From: DASVNK01 sp964478815
GTDB taxonomy: Bacteria; Verrucomicrobiota; Verrucomicrobiia; Limisphaerales; SXQI01
Length of the DNA stretch: 64,000 bases
Direction of reading: 5' to 3'
Assembly: GCA_964478815.1 (NCBI GenBank)
Contig: CAYZKY010000004.1
Coordinates: 29,257 to 93,256, forward strand
Below are positions 12,001 through 27,000 of this stretch, one piece after another. Within the stretch, counting starts at the first letter, position 1, and every line of letters starts with the position of its first letter. Under the pieces are notes generated by a model. That model was not told the DNA's origin. It was given only the letters and a program-made list of their open reading frames with translations, and did no database searches. The position numbers and the translations under genes are program-made.

Positions 12001-15000
12001 CGCCGCCGCCCGCCGCATCCAGGCCCCCGGCACCGCCGAGAATTACATCCGGTACCGGGCTGCCGGTAATGCGATCACGTCCGCCGTAAGTCGGGTCGGT
12101 GGAGTATAGATCGCGATCCGCCGGAAGGAACGGCACGCGGCCATTGTCGCCGAACAGGCGGTGGCCGATCGCCTCGAGGCCCGCGTCGATAATATCGTCG
12201 CCGGAACCACCGAAGATCAGGTCGTTGCCGGCCGCTCGCGCACTGGCAATCAAAGAACCTCCCTGGGAGAGGTAGTCCAGCCGATCATTCCCGCCGAACT
12301 CGGGCTCATGCGTTCTCACTTCGACCAGCGCCCCGGCGCCATCGCGATCCACATAGCCGCCGTCGCCGATCAAGATGTCGTCACCAGCGTTGCCAAAGAC
12401 CACGTCATCGCCGGAGCCGCCCAGAATGACATCCGGGCCGACACTTCCGTATATTTCGTCGTTACCGCCCTGAGCACCCTGGACGGTAAAGACATCATTG
12501 ACATCGGCGCTGGCCGGATCGGATTCGATCACTGGAGTCCCGCCCGCCAGAACCCCATTATCGCCCACGATAATCTCCCCTTCGGTGCCACCGCCATAAA
12601 TCTTATCGTGTCCGGTTCCGCCAAAGAGGACGTCGGCACCTTCCGCAGCGTTTAGATCAATCGTATCATCGCCACCGAAAACGGCATCGGCGCCCACACC
12701 TGCCGGACCGGCGACATGGGCAGGCAAAACAGTTTGGAGACGAGAAATGGCGAGGCTGGCATTTCGCCAGAGGTAGCCATTGTCGCCGAGGACCACATCC
12801 GAACCACGCCCGCCGGTCAGCAGGTCATTTCCCGCGCCGCCGAGAATGACATCGTTGCCCAAGCCACCTTCGATCGTATCAGTACCCCCGATATCAGGAG
12901 CGATCGTCCAGATGTCGAAAGCGGTTGCCGGATCGCCGGTATCGAAATTCACCGAACCGTTATCGCCGATCAGGATATCGGTCGCGGCATCGGCCTGGCC
13001 ACCGAACAGGTGGTCGTCGCCAGCTCCGCCGATCAGAATATCCGCTCCCGCCGAACCGGATTGATCGATGATGTCGTTGCCGCCGATCGTTCCGTCGTGG
13101 CTGGCGACCGAGATTACCACGCGCTGGCTGTTGCGCGTGATGTAGCCGCCATCGCCCAAGACCACATCGTCTCCCGCACCGCCCGAAATCGTATCGCCAC
13201 CGACTCCCGCGACATCCTCACCGCCCGAACCGCCGAGAATAATATCGATGCCGAGCCCACCGGCGATGACATCCTTGCCGCCAGCCGCAGGCTCGGTGGT
13301 GTAAATGTCAAAGGACTCTCCCGGCGCGGCATTCGGATCATCCAGCACGACCACTCCGTTGTCGCCGATGAGGATATTGGAGGCGTTGTCGAGGGTTCCA
13401 CCGTGCAGGGCATCGTTGCCCGTGCCGCCCAAGGCAACATCCGCTCCCGCTGAACCCGTGGCATCGATAGTATCGTTACCATCACCGGCATGATCGGAGG
13501 CCGTCACTCTGACGACCCGGCCAGCGGACACAATCGCGATGCCCCCATCGCCGACCAGAATGTCATCGCCAGCGTCGCCCACGAGATCGTCGTTGCCGGT
13601 TCCACCGAACAGGACATCGTTTCCCAGCCCTCCAAACAATTGATCACCGGCACCCACGGAGTCGTTGGCGCTCGCAATCGAGATCACAGAGTAACTGGCT
13701 TCGCGCTCGATGACCGCCGAGTCTCCCAGAAGGACGTCATCCCCGCCATGGCCACGAAGAGTATCCGCGGCATCGTCGCCGACGAGGACATCGTTGCCGT
13801 TCCCGCCGAGCAAGGTATCCGGTCCTTCGTCCCCAAAGGCGGCCACACCACCTGCTGTCCGCGTGGCATCAATCGTGTCCGCGCCCGTTTGGCCGCGGAC
13901 AACCAAATACTGCGGGGAGGGATCGGTAATGGCGACCGTATCGTTGGCCGTGCCGGAGTACACGGAAGTGACCTCGATCCGGGCGGCGCGGGTGCTGGCG
14001 ATGGTGATGCCGTTTCCACCCTGACCACCCCGAATCCACACGCCCGGGCTGAAGGACTTGCTGGCACTGTCGTAATCGCTCTCGAAGAAGCCGCCCGACG
14101 CCGTGTAAAGAATATCGGCCGGAGCAAGCCCAGCAATGGTATTATTGGTGATCGAGACGGCTCCGTCGCGATCCGGATCGTTCTGATCGCTGACCACGAG
14201 CCGGTTGCGATCCCCGCCCTGAGCATCCACCCGAAGCTCACCTCTGAGATCGTCCAGCGAGAAATACTCTGAGTAGGCGTGGATCGAGTCGTTGCCACCG
14301 CCGCCGTAAAGATCGGTGCGTCCCTGAGTGCTCCGGACGGTGAACGAATCCGCCCCGTTGCCCAGCCGGATTTCGATGCTCTCCAAATTGGAATAGAGAA
14401 TCCCGGACGGCAACCCGAGCCCATCGACACGAAGGACTTTGGAAGCGGTGGTCTTGAGATCGGCATCGGAATAGTAGGTACGTTCACCGCCAGTATATCG
14501 AACCGGTTCGTTGCCGAGATAGCGCTTGAGTTCTCCACCCGCGTACGTGACGGCTTCGAAGCTGTCCTGACTGTAAGGCCCGGCTCCGGCTCCGGCTTTG
14601 AGGCGATAGAAAACCTCACCGCGACCGTGGAAGACCGGGCGGCCGCGCGAATCGACGGTGGTGGTATAGAGAAGCACATTTCCAGACTCATCCAGACGGA
14701 AGTTCCCGCTGGAATCGATCACGGGTTGGCCAATCTGAACCCGTTCGTCACCAAAGTAGAACACCGTCTCGCCGGCCGCATGGAACGCAGGAGTGGTGAT
14801 GACCACTTTGATAGTGACCGGCCGATTAGGAGCAGGCGTCGTGCCGTTAAACGTGATCCGATCATTAGCCGCAGACGCCGAGAATTGCGTGCCGGCCAGG
14901 CGGTAAATCTTTGAGCCCTCGTAGACCACGATGGCCACCCGGTCGTCGGTCACCGAATTGCCCGTGGCCTTCAAATCATAGTTGAAGCCTGCCAAGGAAC

Positions 15001-18000
15001 GGAGATCCAGCACCGTGTCCGAATCGAGAGTGACATTCTCGAATGTCGGCGGCGTATAGGCAGTACCGAGCTGAACCCGTGTCCCGGCGGCACTGACGAG
15101 ATCGTAGACCTGATCCCGGCGATTGTGGATCAACGCTTGGCCGCCAATATGCAGAAAGGGGGAACTGCCATTCATGACCGCCCGACCATCCTCGTCATAG
15201 ACCTGTTCGCCGCCGAGATATCGCTGGATCTCGCCCGCGGAACGGACTACCGGGTCATTGGCGGAATGGAAGACAGGCTCGCCCGCGAGATGCAGGCGCG
15301 GGTTGCCATCAATATCGAACAAGGGTTGGCCGGTGAACGGATCGTAGACCTGCTCTCCACCGCGGTAAGTGACGATCAGCCCCGTGAACGGATCGCGCAG
15401 AACTTCCCCGCCGACGTAGCTCTTGGGAGTGGGGCTGGCCGAGCCGGTGTGGTACTGCACTTTTCCCTGCGGATCGAGCTGATACACCGGAATCCAGTAG
15501 TTTGCCAACGATCCCGCGATGCCGGCCGTATTGCTGGAATCGTTCACGATGATCCGGTCGTTGCCGCCCGAGCCTGACTTGTAGACGTCATGGGTCTGCC
15601 GCCAGATAATGGTGGTGGTCTGCTGGACAGGGATGACCGCCGGAGCGAAACCGCTCAACGTGATGCTCTGCGTGCCCAAAGCGACGCGAATATCGTTCAC
15701 GCCGAGCTGGAATCGGCTGTTTGGGCCACCGAGCACGGCATTGGCATTTCCGATCGCGGTGTTCTGCGCCACAGCGGCAAACCGCGGCGCGTTGGTGCCA
15801 CGGTAGATGGCTCCCACGGCATCCAGATCGAACCCGCCAGCCGAGCCGTCCAACCCGACGATGCGCACGTAGCGCGCCCAGGCCAGACCGCCGAGATCGT
15901 AGGATCGGCCGAGGTTATTGTCGACAAACGCACCATCGCCTTCAGCGTCGTTCGTGGTAAACAACCGGCTGGTCGGAACGACTTGCTTTGCGAAACCAGG
16001 CCCGCTCCAGGATAGGATCGCACCGGCATCGCCGCGATTCTCGTACATCTCGAACGTGATCGGGTACAGCTTACCGGCCTGAAGGGCAATCTGGCCGGAG
16101 CGTTCGGTCATTGGATGTTCGTTCCAATCGTTGATAATCAACTGGCCGTTGACGTAAAGCCGCTGCCCGTCGTCCGAGGCTGTCGAGAACGTGTAAACAC
16201 CCGTTTCAGGAGCCTGAACGTAGCCCGTCCAGCGGACGCTGAACTGGTTGCTCCCGATGCCCGGAGCCGGCGCCCCCCCGCCCCAGAAGTAGCCCACCAC
16301 ATTGTCGACCCGGGTGAATCCAAGGCTATTGAAATCGCGGCCGTTATAGTAGTTGCCCAAAAGCCCATTAAATCTGCGGAGCGAGGTTTCGCTGCCTTTC
16401 ACGCTTGTCCACACTAACCCATCCTGGCTGACCTGCACATCGATCTTCCCGAACTCGGCCGGATCGAGATCGAACTCGTAAACATTGAAGTCGGGGCCGG
16501 GGCCGTTGAGTATCCAGCGGGCGTCGTCCACGAGATTGCCGAACTGGTCGACAAAGAGCAGCGCGCCGTTATCAAAGTCGGGCACAAAGGATTTCCGGCC
16601 CGTGTTGTCGAAGACTTCCTTGTTCTCGCCGTTCAGGTAAACCGGCCGGGCTCCCGGAGCCGTTCGAAGCGTCTCGACAATCACCGGAATCCCCGAAGCG
16701 GCATTTGTCGTCTCGGCTCCATCGGCATCGTAATATAGCAGACGGTTCTGCGCGTCGCTTTTTTGCGCGCCGTATTTCTGAACACCGCGCTGTTGCACCA
16801 AATTCTCCCGGACTGAGCCATCGGGATTCAGGACGGCAACCCGGACTCCGACATTGCCGCTGTCGTTGAAGAGAATCTTCGCACGCTCCGGGAAGGCGTA
16901 GGTTTTTCGCGATCCGGCGGCATCGGTGTAGCTGAAGTTCTGCTGCTCGGAGTTGATGAAAACATTGGGCGAGGCATCAATGAGCGTCTGGTACTCAGCC
17001 GCGCTCACCGGGATGCTCTGCTCCTCGATATCACCGTCGCCATCGAAGGTCAGCCGCGCGCCGATCCGATTCAGGCGATTGTCGTTTTGGACTTCAACGG
17101 TGTCGTCGCCTGCGCCGCCGAGGACGAGCGTATCTCCGCTAATCTCGCGGACGTAAACTCGGTCATTGCCGCCCGCCGTGACAAGTGTGGTCTTGACCGG
17201 CTGCAGCGTGCGTTTCACATCGGCACCCGTCGGAGCGAAGGTAAATTCGTCCGAGCCATTGGAGAGACGGATGTCGAGATTCTCGATGCCATCGAGCCAG
17301 ACACCGTTAAATTGAACCGTATCGAGCCCGCGCCGATTCGGAGCCTGACCCAGGCCCTCCAAACTTCGGAATGTATCCCAGAGCAGCTCGCCCGTGTCCG
17401 CATCCTTATCCTGCGCAAAAATCGGAGTTCCGAAACGATCTTCACCGACCTGGATCATCCGCGGCACCGAACGGGTGATCAACATCCCCGGCGCGAAGCT
17501 CCCGCCCTGATTATGAACGAGGACCCGGTCACCCGCATCCTCGAACTGATCGCCGCCTTGAACGGTCAGCTTGCCCTTGATGCCAGAGAGATTCTGCACG
17601 CCTTCCGCCTTGAAGACAAAGGTGGGCGGATCCACCGTAACGGCGGGAGGCTGAATCAGCTTGGTGCGGGTTTGCAGCGTGCCGGTTTGGTACCCGACTT
17701 GATAGTTGAGCACGCGGACTTCGACCCGGGTATAAGGCACGATGAAATTCCAGGCGAGCCGACTGTTGACCTCGATCTGGGCCTGGTTCACATCGAAGGG
17801 CAGCGCCCGGAAGTACGGGAATGCGGCGCTCAATTGTCCGAACAAGGCATTGACCTTGTCCGACAGGATCTTGCGGGCGGCCTGCGCCGGAGTTGCGCCC
17901 AGGCCGAAGAAATTCAGCACCGTCTGCCAGAAGTTTAACTCAAACGTGAACGACATTCCGCTGAGATTGAAACTGGCATCCTTCCAAACCACTTCAGGCG

Positions 18001-21000
18001 GCAATTGGAGCTGAATGGCCGGCGGCACATAGGTATAGGATGGAGGATCGAAGACCAGGGGCGGCGGATCGCCACCGATGTGGATCGTGTCGTCGCCGGA
18101 ACCGCCCACCACGGTCGTCTCAAACGACCCGCTGGTGCTCAGGACGTAAATTTGATCGCCACCGCCACCGCCGTCGACTTCGATGGCCTCGATATTGCTG
18201 AAGGTCACGATCCGCCCCGCGCCGGCGATATAGCGGTCGGTCACTACGAAGACATCGCCGATGGGAGTGCCTACGATCACAATGGTATCCACGCCCGTGC
18301 CGCCATTGATATCCACCGGTGCGTTCTGGAGATAATCGTAGCGGTTGAAGCCCGCGCCGCCAAACAGGCTGGAGAGATTCGTGACTTCATCCGGATTGTC
18401 GAGGTTCTCGCGCAAGACGAGGAACGTCTTCAAGAGGAAGCGATCATTGCCGGCCCCGCCATGCAGATAGAGTTTCGCGCGATTGTGATTAACCTCGAAC
18501 CGATCATTCTGGCCTTCCCCGAGTATGAACAGCACAGCGGAGTTGCCGTTGGTCATATTCTCGGTGTCGGCGACCGGCACTCCATCCGGGTATTCGAGAT
18601 TGCGATTCCCCTTATCGGGAATCAGCGGCACCGTGCCAACGATGACTTCGTCATCGCCGCCACCCTGGTTGATAATGGTGGGAACGACCGTGTCGTTGGC
18701 CAGGATGCTATCGTTCCCGGAGTAAGTTTGGACGAAAACGCGCTCCAACTGGCGATACGTGACGATGTCGCGCCTGGGCAGCGTTAACTCTCCGATGGTC
18801 ACGGTGCCGGAACGGAAGGCCCCTGATCCACCGGCATCCAGCGTGACCGTATCGGCGCGAATTGTCCCGTTCACGAGCAGGATATCGACGCCCACTCCCA
18901 ACCCACTATCCGTTATGGTTACCCGGGCCCCGCCATTCCCAGTGAAGTTGATAATATAGTATTCAGGGTGCGAAAGCTCGTTCGTCCGGTTGTCCAGATT
19001 CACCGTGCCCGACCACTGCGACACCCGCCGGACGACTCCGCCCACGGTGATTTCGCCATCCATGTCGCCGATCACCAGCGTGTTATTCGCATTGCCGCCG
19101 GTCAAGATCGCGGCCTCAAAGATCATCTTCAGATCCTCGACCACCGCACCTGCGGCGTAGCGATCACCGCGATTGCCGATCGACAAATCCGGATCGTCGA
19201 GTTTCATCATCTCTTCGATGACGGATTGGTCCACGTATGGGTGCGCACTCGCGAAGGTGTTACTTCCGTTATTAGCCAGGATGGAACCGACGACGAAAGT
19301 GTCGTCCGCCAAGGTCATATCCTGATTGGAAGTTTCGATGAGCGTATCTGCACCCCCGGCATCGATGAAGGTATCCCGCCCGGCGCCACCGGTGACCCGA
19401 TCATCACCGAGTCCGCTGTCCAGCACATCGTCGAAAGGCGAACCGATCAGCTCATCGTTGCCGTTGCCGGCAACCAAAGTCAGAAGCGCCAGATCGCGCA
19501 CTAGATATCCTTCATCGGCCGTTCCAAGCGGGCTGGCGTTGATGGAATCGTTGCCGTCCAAGGCCAGCAAAGTAACTCGGTCACCTTCGGCTCTGACGCT
19601 GTTCGTCAATGTAACATCATATGCTCCCTGGCGATTAAAATTGTAATCCTGATAATACCGGGTATCCGCGCTCGGGTTCTCCGGCGTGATCATGTAAGCA
19701 TCAGCCCCATTCGTACCGTAAATGGTCAGCGAATCGGCGGCTTGGTCGTCGGACACGATCAGATTAGGAACGACCACGTTACGGATGTCGTCGGTGGTAT
19801 TCGGATCGTCGTCCAGATCGACGCGATCGATCTTCGTTCCATTGACGGTCGAGCGCTTCCCAAGGTTCGCGGTTACCGAGCTAACCCCGCTGCCGAACAA
19901 GTCGCGGACGGTGATCGAATCGGCACCCTGTCCAGCATCGATGCTAAGATCTTCCATTCCGAACGTGGTCAAGACGGTGCCGTTCGTGACCACGTTGATC
20001 TGCCGCGTGCCGCCTCCGCGTTCGACGACAATCGTATCGCCGGCTTCGGTGGCCGTGAACACGAGGAAGTCGCGCTCGCCAGCGCCGTCGCTGCCGTGAA
20101 TATTGCTGCCGAGGGCATCCGGCCCGATCCGGACCATGTCGCTTCCAGTGCCCAGGTAAATGGTATCGTTGCCGGCTGCCGTGATGATGTCGCTGCCTTC
20201 GTCGCCGTAAATATTGTCCGAAGCCGGGCCGCCGGACAGCGTGTCGTCCCCTGTTCCACCGTGGATGGTCGTCGCCGTCGCGCCCCGATATTCGATCTGG
20301 TCGTTGCCGGCCTCGCCGTCGATCGATTGAATATTCGAGCCCGTGGCGAGGATATAATCGTCGTCTGCGCCTCCTAGAATGGTAATCCGGCCTTTGCCGT
20401 TGACGATGATCGTATCGTCGCCAGAACCGCCATTGATCGTGACCGGCAGCAGGACGGAGTCCTTGACCAAGATGTAATCGTTGCCGGTCCCGCCATTGAT
20501 CTGAATGCCCGTGGAGTTCTCGTAGATATTGCTGCGGCCGTAAGCCGTCACGATGATGGTGCCGCGGCTCCCGTTCCCGGTCACTTGATCGATGGTGATG
20601 GACTCATCTATGAGCGCCTGATTGGTCGTTTCATCGATGCCGACATTGCGCGCAAACCCGCGGTCGCCCACGTTGGCATAGAGCTCGCCGCCCGTGGCTG
20701 GATCCCAGCTTCGCACTTGGCTGAGCGTGGTGCCGGCCTGACCGCCCAGATAAACCGGTTTCGGCAATTCGAGATAGCCGATATTGAAGCGAGCCGTCTT
20801 TCGGATGGTAATGAACAGAATCTTGATCTTGACCTGCAACGTCAGAACGATCGGAACCGTTCCAGCGCCCTGGGCCTCGAAACGGAAGCCGAGGCCCACC
20901 GAAGCGAGCGTGAAGCCGAAGACATAAGCAGAGGCTTCAGCACTGCCCTCCAGGAGGAAGTGGTAATACGGATTGCCGATCGCATCAGAGGTGTGGGTCG

Positions 21001-24000
21001 ACTTGATGCGGAAATGGAACGCTCCTTCCAAGCCAAAGGAACGCGAACCCAGCAGGACATTCCCATCGAGGCTAATATCGAAATCGCCGTCGGACTCCAG
21101 AAAGATATGCCCCCTCAAGGTGAGCACTCCAAAGAAATCGAGAGTCGCGAAGGCGTCCAGCGACCAGGTGCCGGCTTGAATGACGATGGTAAAGCCCGCC
21201 TGGAATTTCAGGACTTCGAGGATCTTTACTTCGCCGTTAAGGGAAAGGAGGAAACCCCGCGCAACTCCCTCGCGGGTCCGGTTTGTGGTGTTTAACTGCA
21301 TCCGACCGCTCGCATCGATGAAGAACACCGAAGCGTTGGCCGTGGCCCGCACCGCCAGATTGAGCATGATTCCCGGGGAATCGTCGTAATAAACAACAGC
21401 AACCCCGCTCGCTTGGAACGCCAGGAAGCCGATAAAGAAGCTGAGTTGGAACTCGAGCCGGGTCTCAGTAGGAGTAATCCGGAAGTCGACCAACGCGGTG
21501 GCTTCAGCAAAGCCAAGGAATTCTACTTTGCCATCGACATGGATTCGCAATCCCCGATCCACCGTCACGGTGCCTCCGTTCGGAATGGCGAAGGATTCAG
21601 CAGATTCAGTGGTGTTGATTTCCAGGAAAGCAGTACCACTGAACTTGAGGCCCAGGCTGCCGCCAAAATCGGCTGTGAGCGTCAACCCGACGTGCGCCAC
21701 CAACCCGCGCGAATTGATCACCAGAAGTCCCGTGGCCGCGAGCTGGCCAAAGGGATCCAGCCGCATGGAGGCGAACGCAATCAACCGCAATTCGGTCGCG
21801 GTGATGCTGAACTCGAAGTAACCGATCAACGAGAGCGTGCCGACCTTCAATTCGCCGCTCAGCATGATCTTGAACCCGCTTGTGATCGATAATTCGACAG
21901 ATTCCGCGATCAGGCCTCCGTTCGCGTCGCGCTCAAAGCCGTTGAAACGCCCATTCGAATCGCGTTTGATCTTGAACGTATCGACGGTTCGAGCGGCGGC
22001 AAAGGTATTGATTTCGATGAGCAGCTCGCCGCTCAGGCTGACGTAAGGAATGTCGCCGCTGGCCAGCGCCAGGAAAACCCGGCCGACGATGCCCGGATTT
22101 GTCCCCAGATAGACCTCGAAATTGAGGGTGCCTGCGAGCGATCCCAGATACGGGATGGTCGTCCCAACCGCGCCGGTCACCTTCAGGCGGCCACCCACGT
22201 TCGAGCCACTCGTTTGTGCCGCAACCTGGATCTGCAGGAAACCATTTAAAGTGAGGACTCCGCCGATCGTCAGTTGGGCGTCGATGGTGACTGAAAAATA
22301 GATTTCCGGGCCGGCATTGACATCCCGGGTTCCGTCGAGTTTTGGAGCGCCGCGGAAAATATCGATCGTGGTGGGATCCCCGGGCTTCAAGAGCGGGAGG
22401 AAAGTCTCCGGAATCACGAAGGTCTGATCCTGGAGAGTCGTGTTGAACATGATCGTGACCGATCCCGTCGCAGAGAACAAGCTGCCCACATTCGGCAGTC
22501 CTATGTCCGCACCGGCGCCGATCTTGAAGTAACCGGCCACTCCCGGAGTAACGCCGGGCCGGACGTTGCCCGCCCCATCGAGCCCGGTAACGACCGTCAA
22601 ATAACCAGTGGCGGAGCCATAGGTTATCTGGTTTTCGCCGATGCCAAAGGAGAGCGAGGCGGTCGCAAAAATCTCGAACTGAGCAGGGCTGATCTTGAGG
22701 TAAAACCCGCCGTTGAGCCGGAACAAATCGTTGCTCATTCCCGGCGGACGCAATCGCAACTGCCCGGCGATCTCGACGGTGAAAGACAAGGGCTGGAGTT
22801 TGAAGGTTCGGGTTACGTCCTCGCCGCTGTTACCGAGGCCCTTGAGGGTGAGCGTTTCCGTCTTTTCGTACTGTGTCGTATTAATCTGCAGTGTGCCCTT
22901 CCCGTAAAGGAAGATGCCGTACTGCTCCAGCATCGTGAAATTCGTCTCAAGGGTGGCCACGCCCCAGAATTGCGGGTCGTCGCTCACCGTGTTGCTCATG
23001 TCGAGGATGAATCGCCCAGCGGTAGCTCCAACCGTCCCAAGCTTGTAAATCTTGAGCTGTCCTTCGAAATCGAGCGTGAAAATCGTGCGGTCGTAATCGA
23101 TGTCCAAAGTGACCCGAGCGGTCATCGCGAGCAGGGGCTCGTCCAGGAAGTCCGCGGCACGCAACTCGATGCCACCGGAAAGATCGATGAAGAAGGTGGA
23201 GCTCTGGGTAATGACTTTGAACGATTCCGAAGACGCGGCCCCGGCGTTGCCGGCCGAATCCGTCCAGCTTTCCGCGATGAATCGCACGGTCAAGGTGCCG
23301 GAGTTTAACAGGCCGGTGTAGGAGTAGCGGAACGTGTTCGTCCCGGCCAGAGCGCCCGGCTGGGTAGGCGTGCCGTTCAAAAGAACATTCTCGCCATTCG
23401 CGCCGATCAATTCGATCTCCGCGCCGACATCGAGAATCGAGGCGAGATCAAGGGTCTGGCCCGCCACAGGCGAGAAGGTGACATCGAAGTAATGCTTACC
23501 GTTCAGCTCTTCGCGATCCACCGACTTGCCGGGCAGAGGGTCTGTCATCGCTGCGGTCGCCACGGCAACGACAAAAGCTTCCGAAGCCGCCAGATTGCCC
23601 AATCCCGAATCGTCGGCCCAGGAATTGGCATTGTACTCGATGGTGTATCGGCCTGCGGCAAGAGGCGCGGCAAATCGATACCGGTAGGCATCGGTGCCCG
23701 CAACCCGCTCCGGCAGACCGCTAAAGTTCACCAGATTTCCTGCGGCATCACGCAGCACCAGTTCGTCGCCATCGACGCTGCCGTGATCGAGCACGCGCTC
23801 GGCCGTTGGGCGGAAGGCGATCTCGAGGTACCCGCCGTTATTGATCATTTCGCGGCCGATCGTGGCATTCGCCTTCGGATTCGTGGCCGTTGCGGTGGCC
23901 CCTTGAATCGCAAAAGTCTGGCTCGAAGCCAGGTTGTAGCTCCGATCCCCCGTGGAGTCGTCTGCGTCCTTCCACGAACTTGCCACAAAATCCACCGACA

Positions 24001-27000
24001 CCAAGCCGACCGAGAAGCCCGCGGACGGGGTGGTCAGATAATACCGGAAGAGTCCTTCGCCAATCTTGTGAGGCGTGGCTCCTATAGTAACGCCAACCGC
24101 CGCAGCCCCGCTGAGGGCAAACTCAGCGTTAGAATCGAGAATTTGAGCCTCGTCCAGACTGTGCCCCTGTGTGGGAAGGAACGATACATCAAGGTAGCTG
24201 CGGGTGTTGGTGCCGGCCAGATTTCCGAGCGAACCTGGGACGCCAATTGAGGTCCCGCCCGTCGCATTCTCCGGGACAGCCGCCAGATACGACCAACTGT
24301 TCGGCAGATACGTCAAAGTCACGCTTCCAGTTTCGCCAAACTCGCCCGAGAGCCAGAACCGGAACCGAAGCGTTCCGCCAGCGGGGTTGGCCAAGCGCAG
24401 TGGCGCTTGCGCAAGATCGAGCGTAATCGTGCCAAGCCCATCGCCGCCCAAGACAAACTCAGCCTCCAGGTCCAGAATGCTGGCCGGATCGATCGATGCC
24501 CCGGAAGGCGCCACGAAGTCGACATCGAGATAGTTGCGGTTGTTCAGCGTTCTGACATCAATGCCCCCCCCCGCCGACGGGCTGTCGAGGATCGCGGTGG
24601 CGCCAGTGACCGTGAACGTTTCCACCGCCGCCACGCTCGCCCTCCCAGTAACGGTATTGCCGTTCCCAGTGGTCGCATCGGCGTTCTTGAAGGCTCCTGC
24701 CAAATACTGAACGGTCACAGCCCCCCGACGGAACTGGAACCCGGACTGAGTGATGACGTATCGGAACCTCGTCGTTCCCTCGCGCTGCACCGCTTTGATC
24801 AAGGCCTGTTGCGCAGTGCTGCCTTCCTGATCGGCCGCCGTGACCTCCACCGGGACCACCTCCAGTAATCCTGCATCGGTCGTTCGGGTTAAGACCGGCA
24901 CCGGAGTACCATCGACGGCAATCGTTTGGCCGTCTTGCACCAGCGTGAATTCCGCATCGCTATCGAGAATCGAGGCTAGGTCCAAATTCGCTCCCGTCGG
25001 CGTGGTGTAGACCACATCGATGAACTGCTTGCCCGTATAAGTCGTGCCGGAAAGGGTGGTGACGGTCGTGCTGCGGGCATTGATGACGTTGATATCAACG
25101 GACCCGGTGCCGGGATCGACGATTTGAGCGACCGGTTCCGACTGCGTTCCACCGGTCACCGCCGGGTCGACGACATCGAACGAAACCTCCTCGCCAGAGG
25201 CGTTTCGAAAGCCCATTTTCAATTTGCCATACACGGTCAGCAGACGCACCTGATCGGGCACATCGGCCAGGAAGAGCACCACCACCGTCCCGCTGGCGAC
25301 CTTGGAGAGATCCGCGTAGAGACGCCCGGAAATGCTGATTTGATCGTTGGCAAAATTCAGTTTGCCGATGATGAGAAACTTGCCGTCCGTGCTGAACTTC
25401 ACCGTGACCTGGCCGTTGAAGACTTGTTGCGAGGTGTAAATCGTGAAAATCTTCGCGCTTCCGGTAATTGTCATCGGCGCTGTAAACGCCGCCAGGAAAC
25501 CGCCTAGCGACGGGTTAGCTTTGACGGCACGATATTGCGTCACCACCTGTTGCTTAATCGAGGCAAGCCATGTTGCCGGTGTGACCTCGGATGGTAATTG
25601 GAAAGCAGGGCCGCGCAGCGCCAGCGGGTCTTCGATCGACGGCAGTGTTTTGAAGAACTCGACACCGGCTGAAAAGTCATTCATCGAAAGACCGGTATTC
25701 GGCTCAAGCAGAATTCCGGTCGGCAGCGATGCCGACAGATACACTCCCAGCGGCCCCAATTCCGAGAGCGCCAGTTGGATTGTAACACCGCCAACTCCCG
25801 GGAATTTGAATCCGCCCTGCAAACCGACGAAGAACACCCGATCCACCACCGGAGTGGTCGAGTCGAGCGGATCGATCATGTTTTGGCTCGCATCCAGCTT
25901 GAGAATCCCCCCGATCAACGCGGCTTCGATCTCTCCGCCGAACATCCTGCCTTTGACGCTCACTCCGATGGAGGCGATATCGATGATGGGGAACTTTCCT
26001 TCCAGCAACAGCTTCGGCGAAATCTTCACGCCTTCGATCGTCCCCGAGAATTCGAGCCCAGCCACGCCCTTGATTCCTGTGACGCTGGCCGAAATGGTCA
26101 GGACGAAATCCTCCGGGTGATTCTCGATATCTGCCCACTCGATCCCAAGGGCGTTCAACTGGATCGGAAGGAAGCTTGGCCACTTGAAACTTTCACCCGT
26201 AGCGGAGCCGACGCCAAGGAAGACTCCGAAGCCGGCCTTGGCACGGAATGAGCCATCTCCGAGGAAGGCGAAATTGCGCGCCTCTCCGCTCAAACTGATT
26301 GAGCCGATCTTGACCTTGGCTCCCAGGGAACCGAAGGAGACAACCTCCTGCGAATCGGATGCGCCCGTGTTGATGAAAAAGTCGCGCGCGGTCAATTCCA
26401 GGAAGGTGCTCAGCTTGATGGCCAGCGTATCCACCTTGAACCGGAAGGCATCGACCCGGCCGTTCGTGAAGCTTAACTCCGCCCGGAGCGCTTCGGTGTT
26501 CTGGCGGCCGTCGGCGTTGACGTCGTCCGCGGTTTGACGATCCGAGATCGTTGCCGAGATCGGTTTGCCCGGGAAGAACTTGGCCCCGCCCGTGGCGATG
26601 TAGATCGATCCGTTGAAAACCACCGGATTCTCCGCATTGAAGTTGACCTCGAAATTGGTAACGCCGATCCGGATATCATCAAGCTCGAGAATGCTGCCGA
26701 GCCGAATCTTGCCGTCCGACGTAACGGATGCCGTCTGGCCGGAGGTGTTGCCGGTTTGCGCGGCCGGTTGCAGTGTCGGGGTGACCCCTCCGAATTGCAG
26801 CTCGGCCTGACCCAGTTTGAAACCGTTGCGGCGCACCACCAAACCGGGAACCAAGGGATTGGCGGGATCGCTTGGATTCGGATCGAATGGCGAGATCGAT
26901 CCCTTCACCCCGAGCGATGGGAAGGTGATGCTGAGCGAATCGACCCGCACGAGTTCCTGATCCTGCGGCCCAGCCTCAGCATTCTCCAAGGCCGGATCGT

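Noticed and set aside
9590..14030. Regular repeats considered as a possible CRISPR array
   Set aside because: The repeats are coding RTX nonapeptides and diverge in DNA sequence; no identical repeats with unique spacers of constant length were found.
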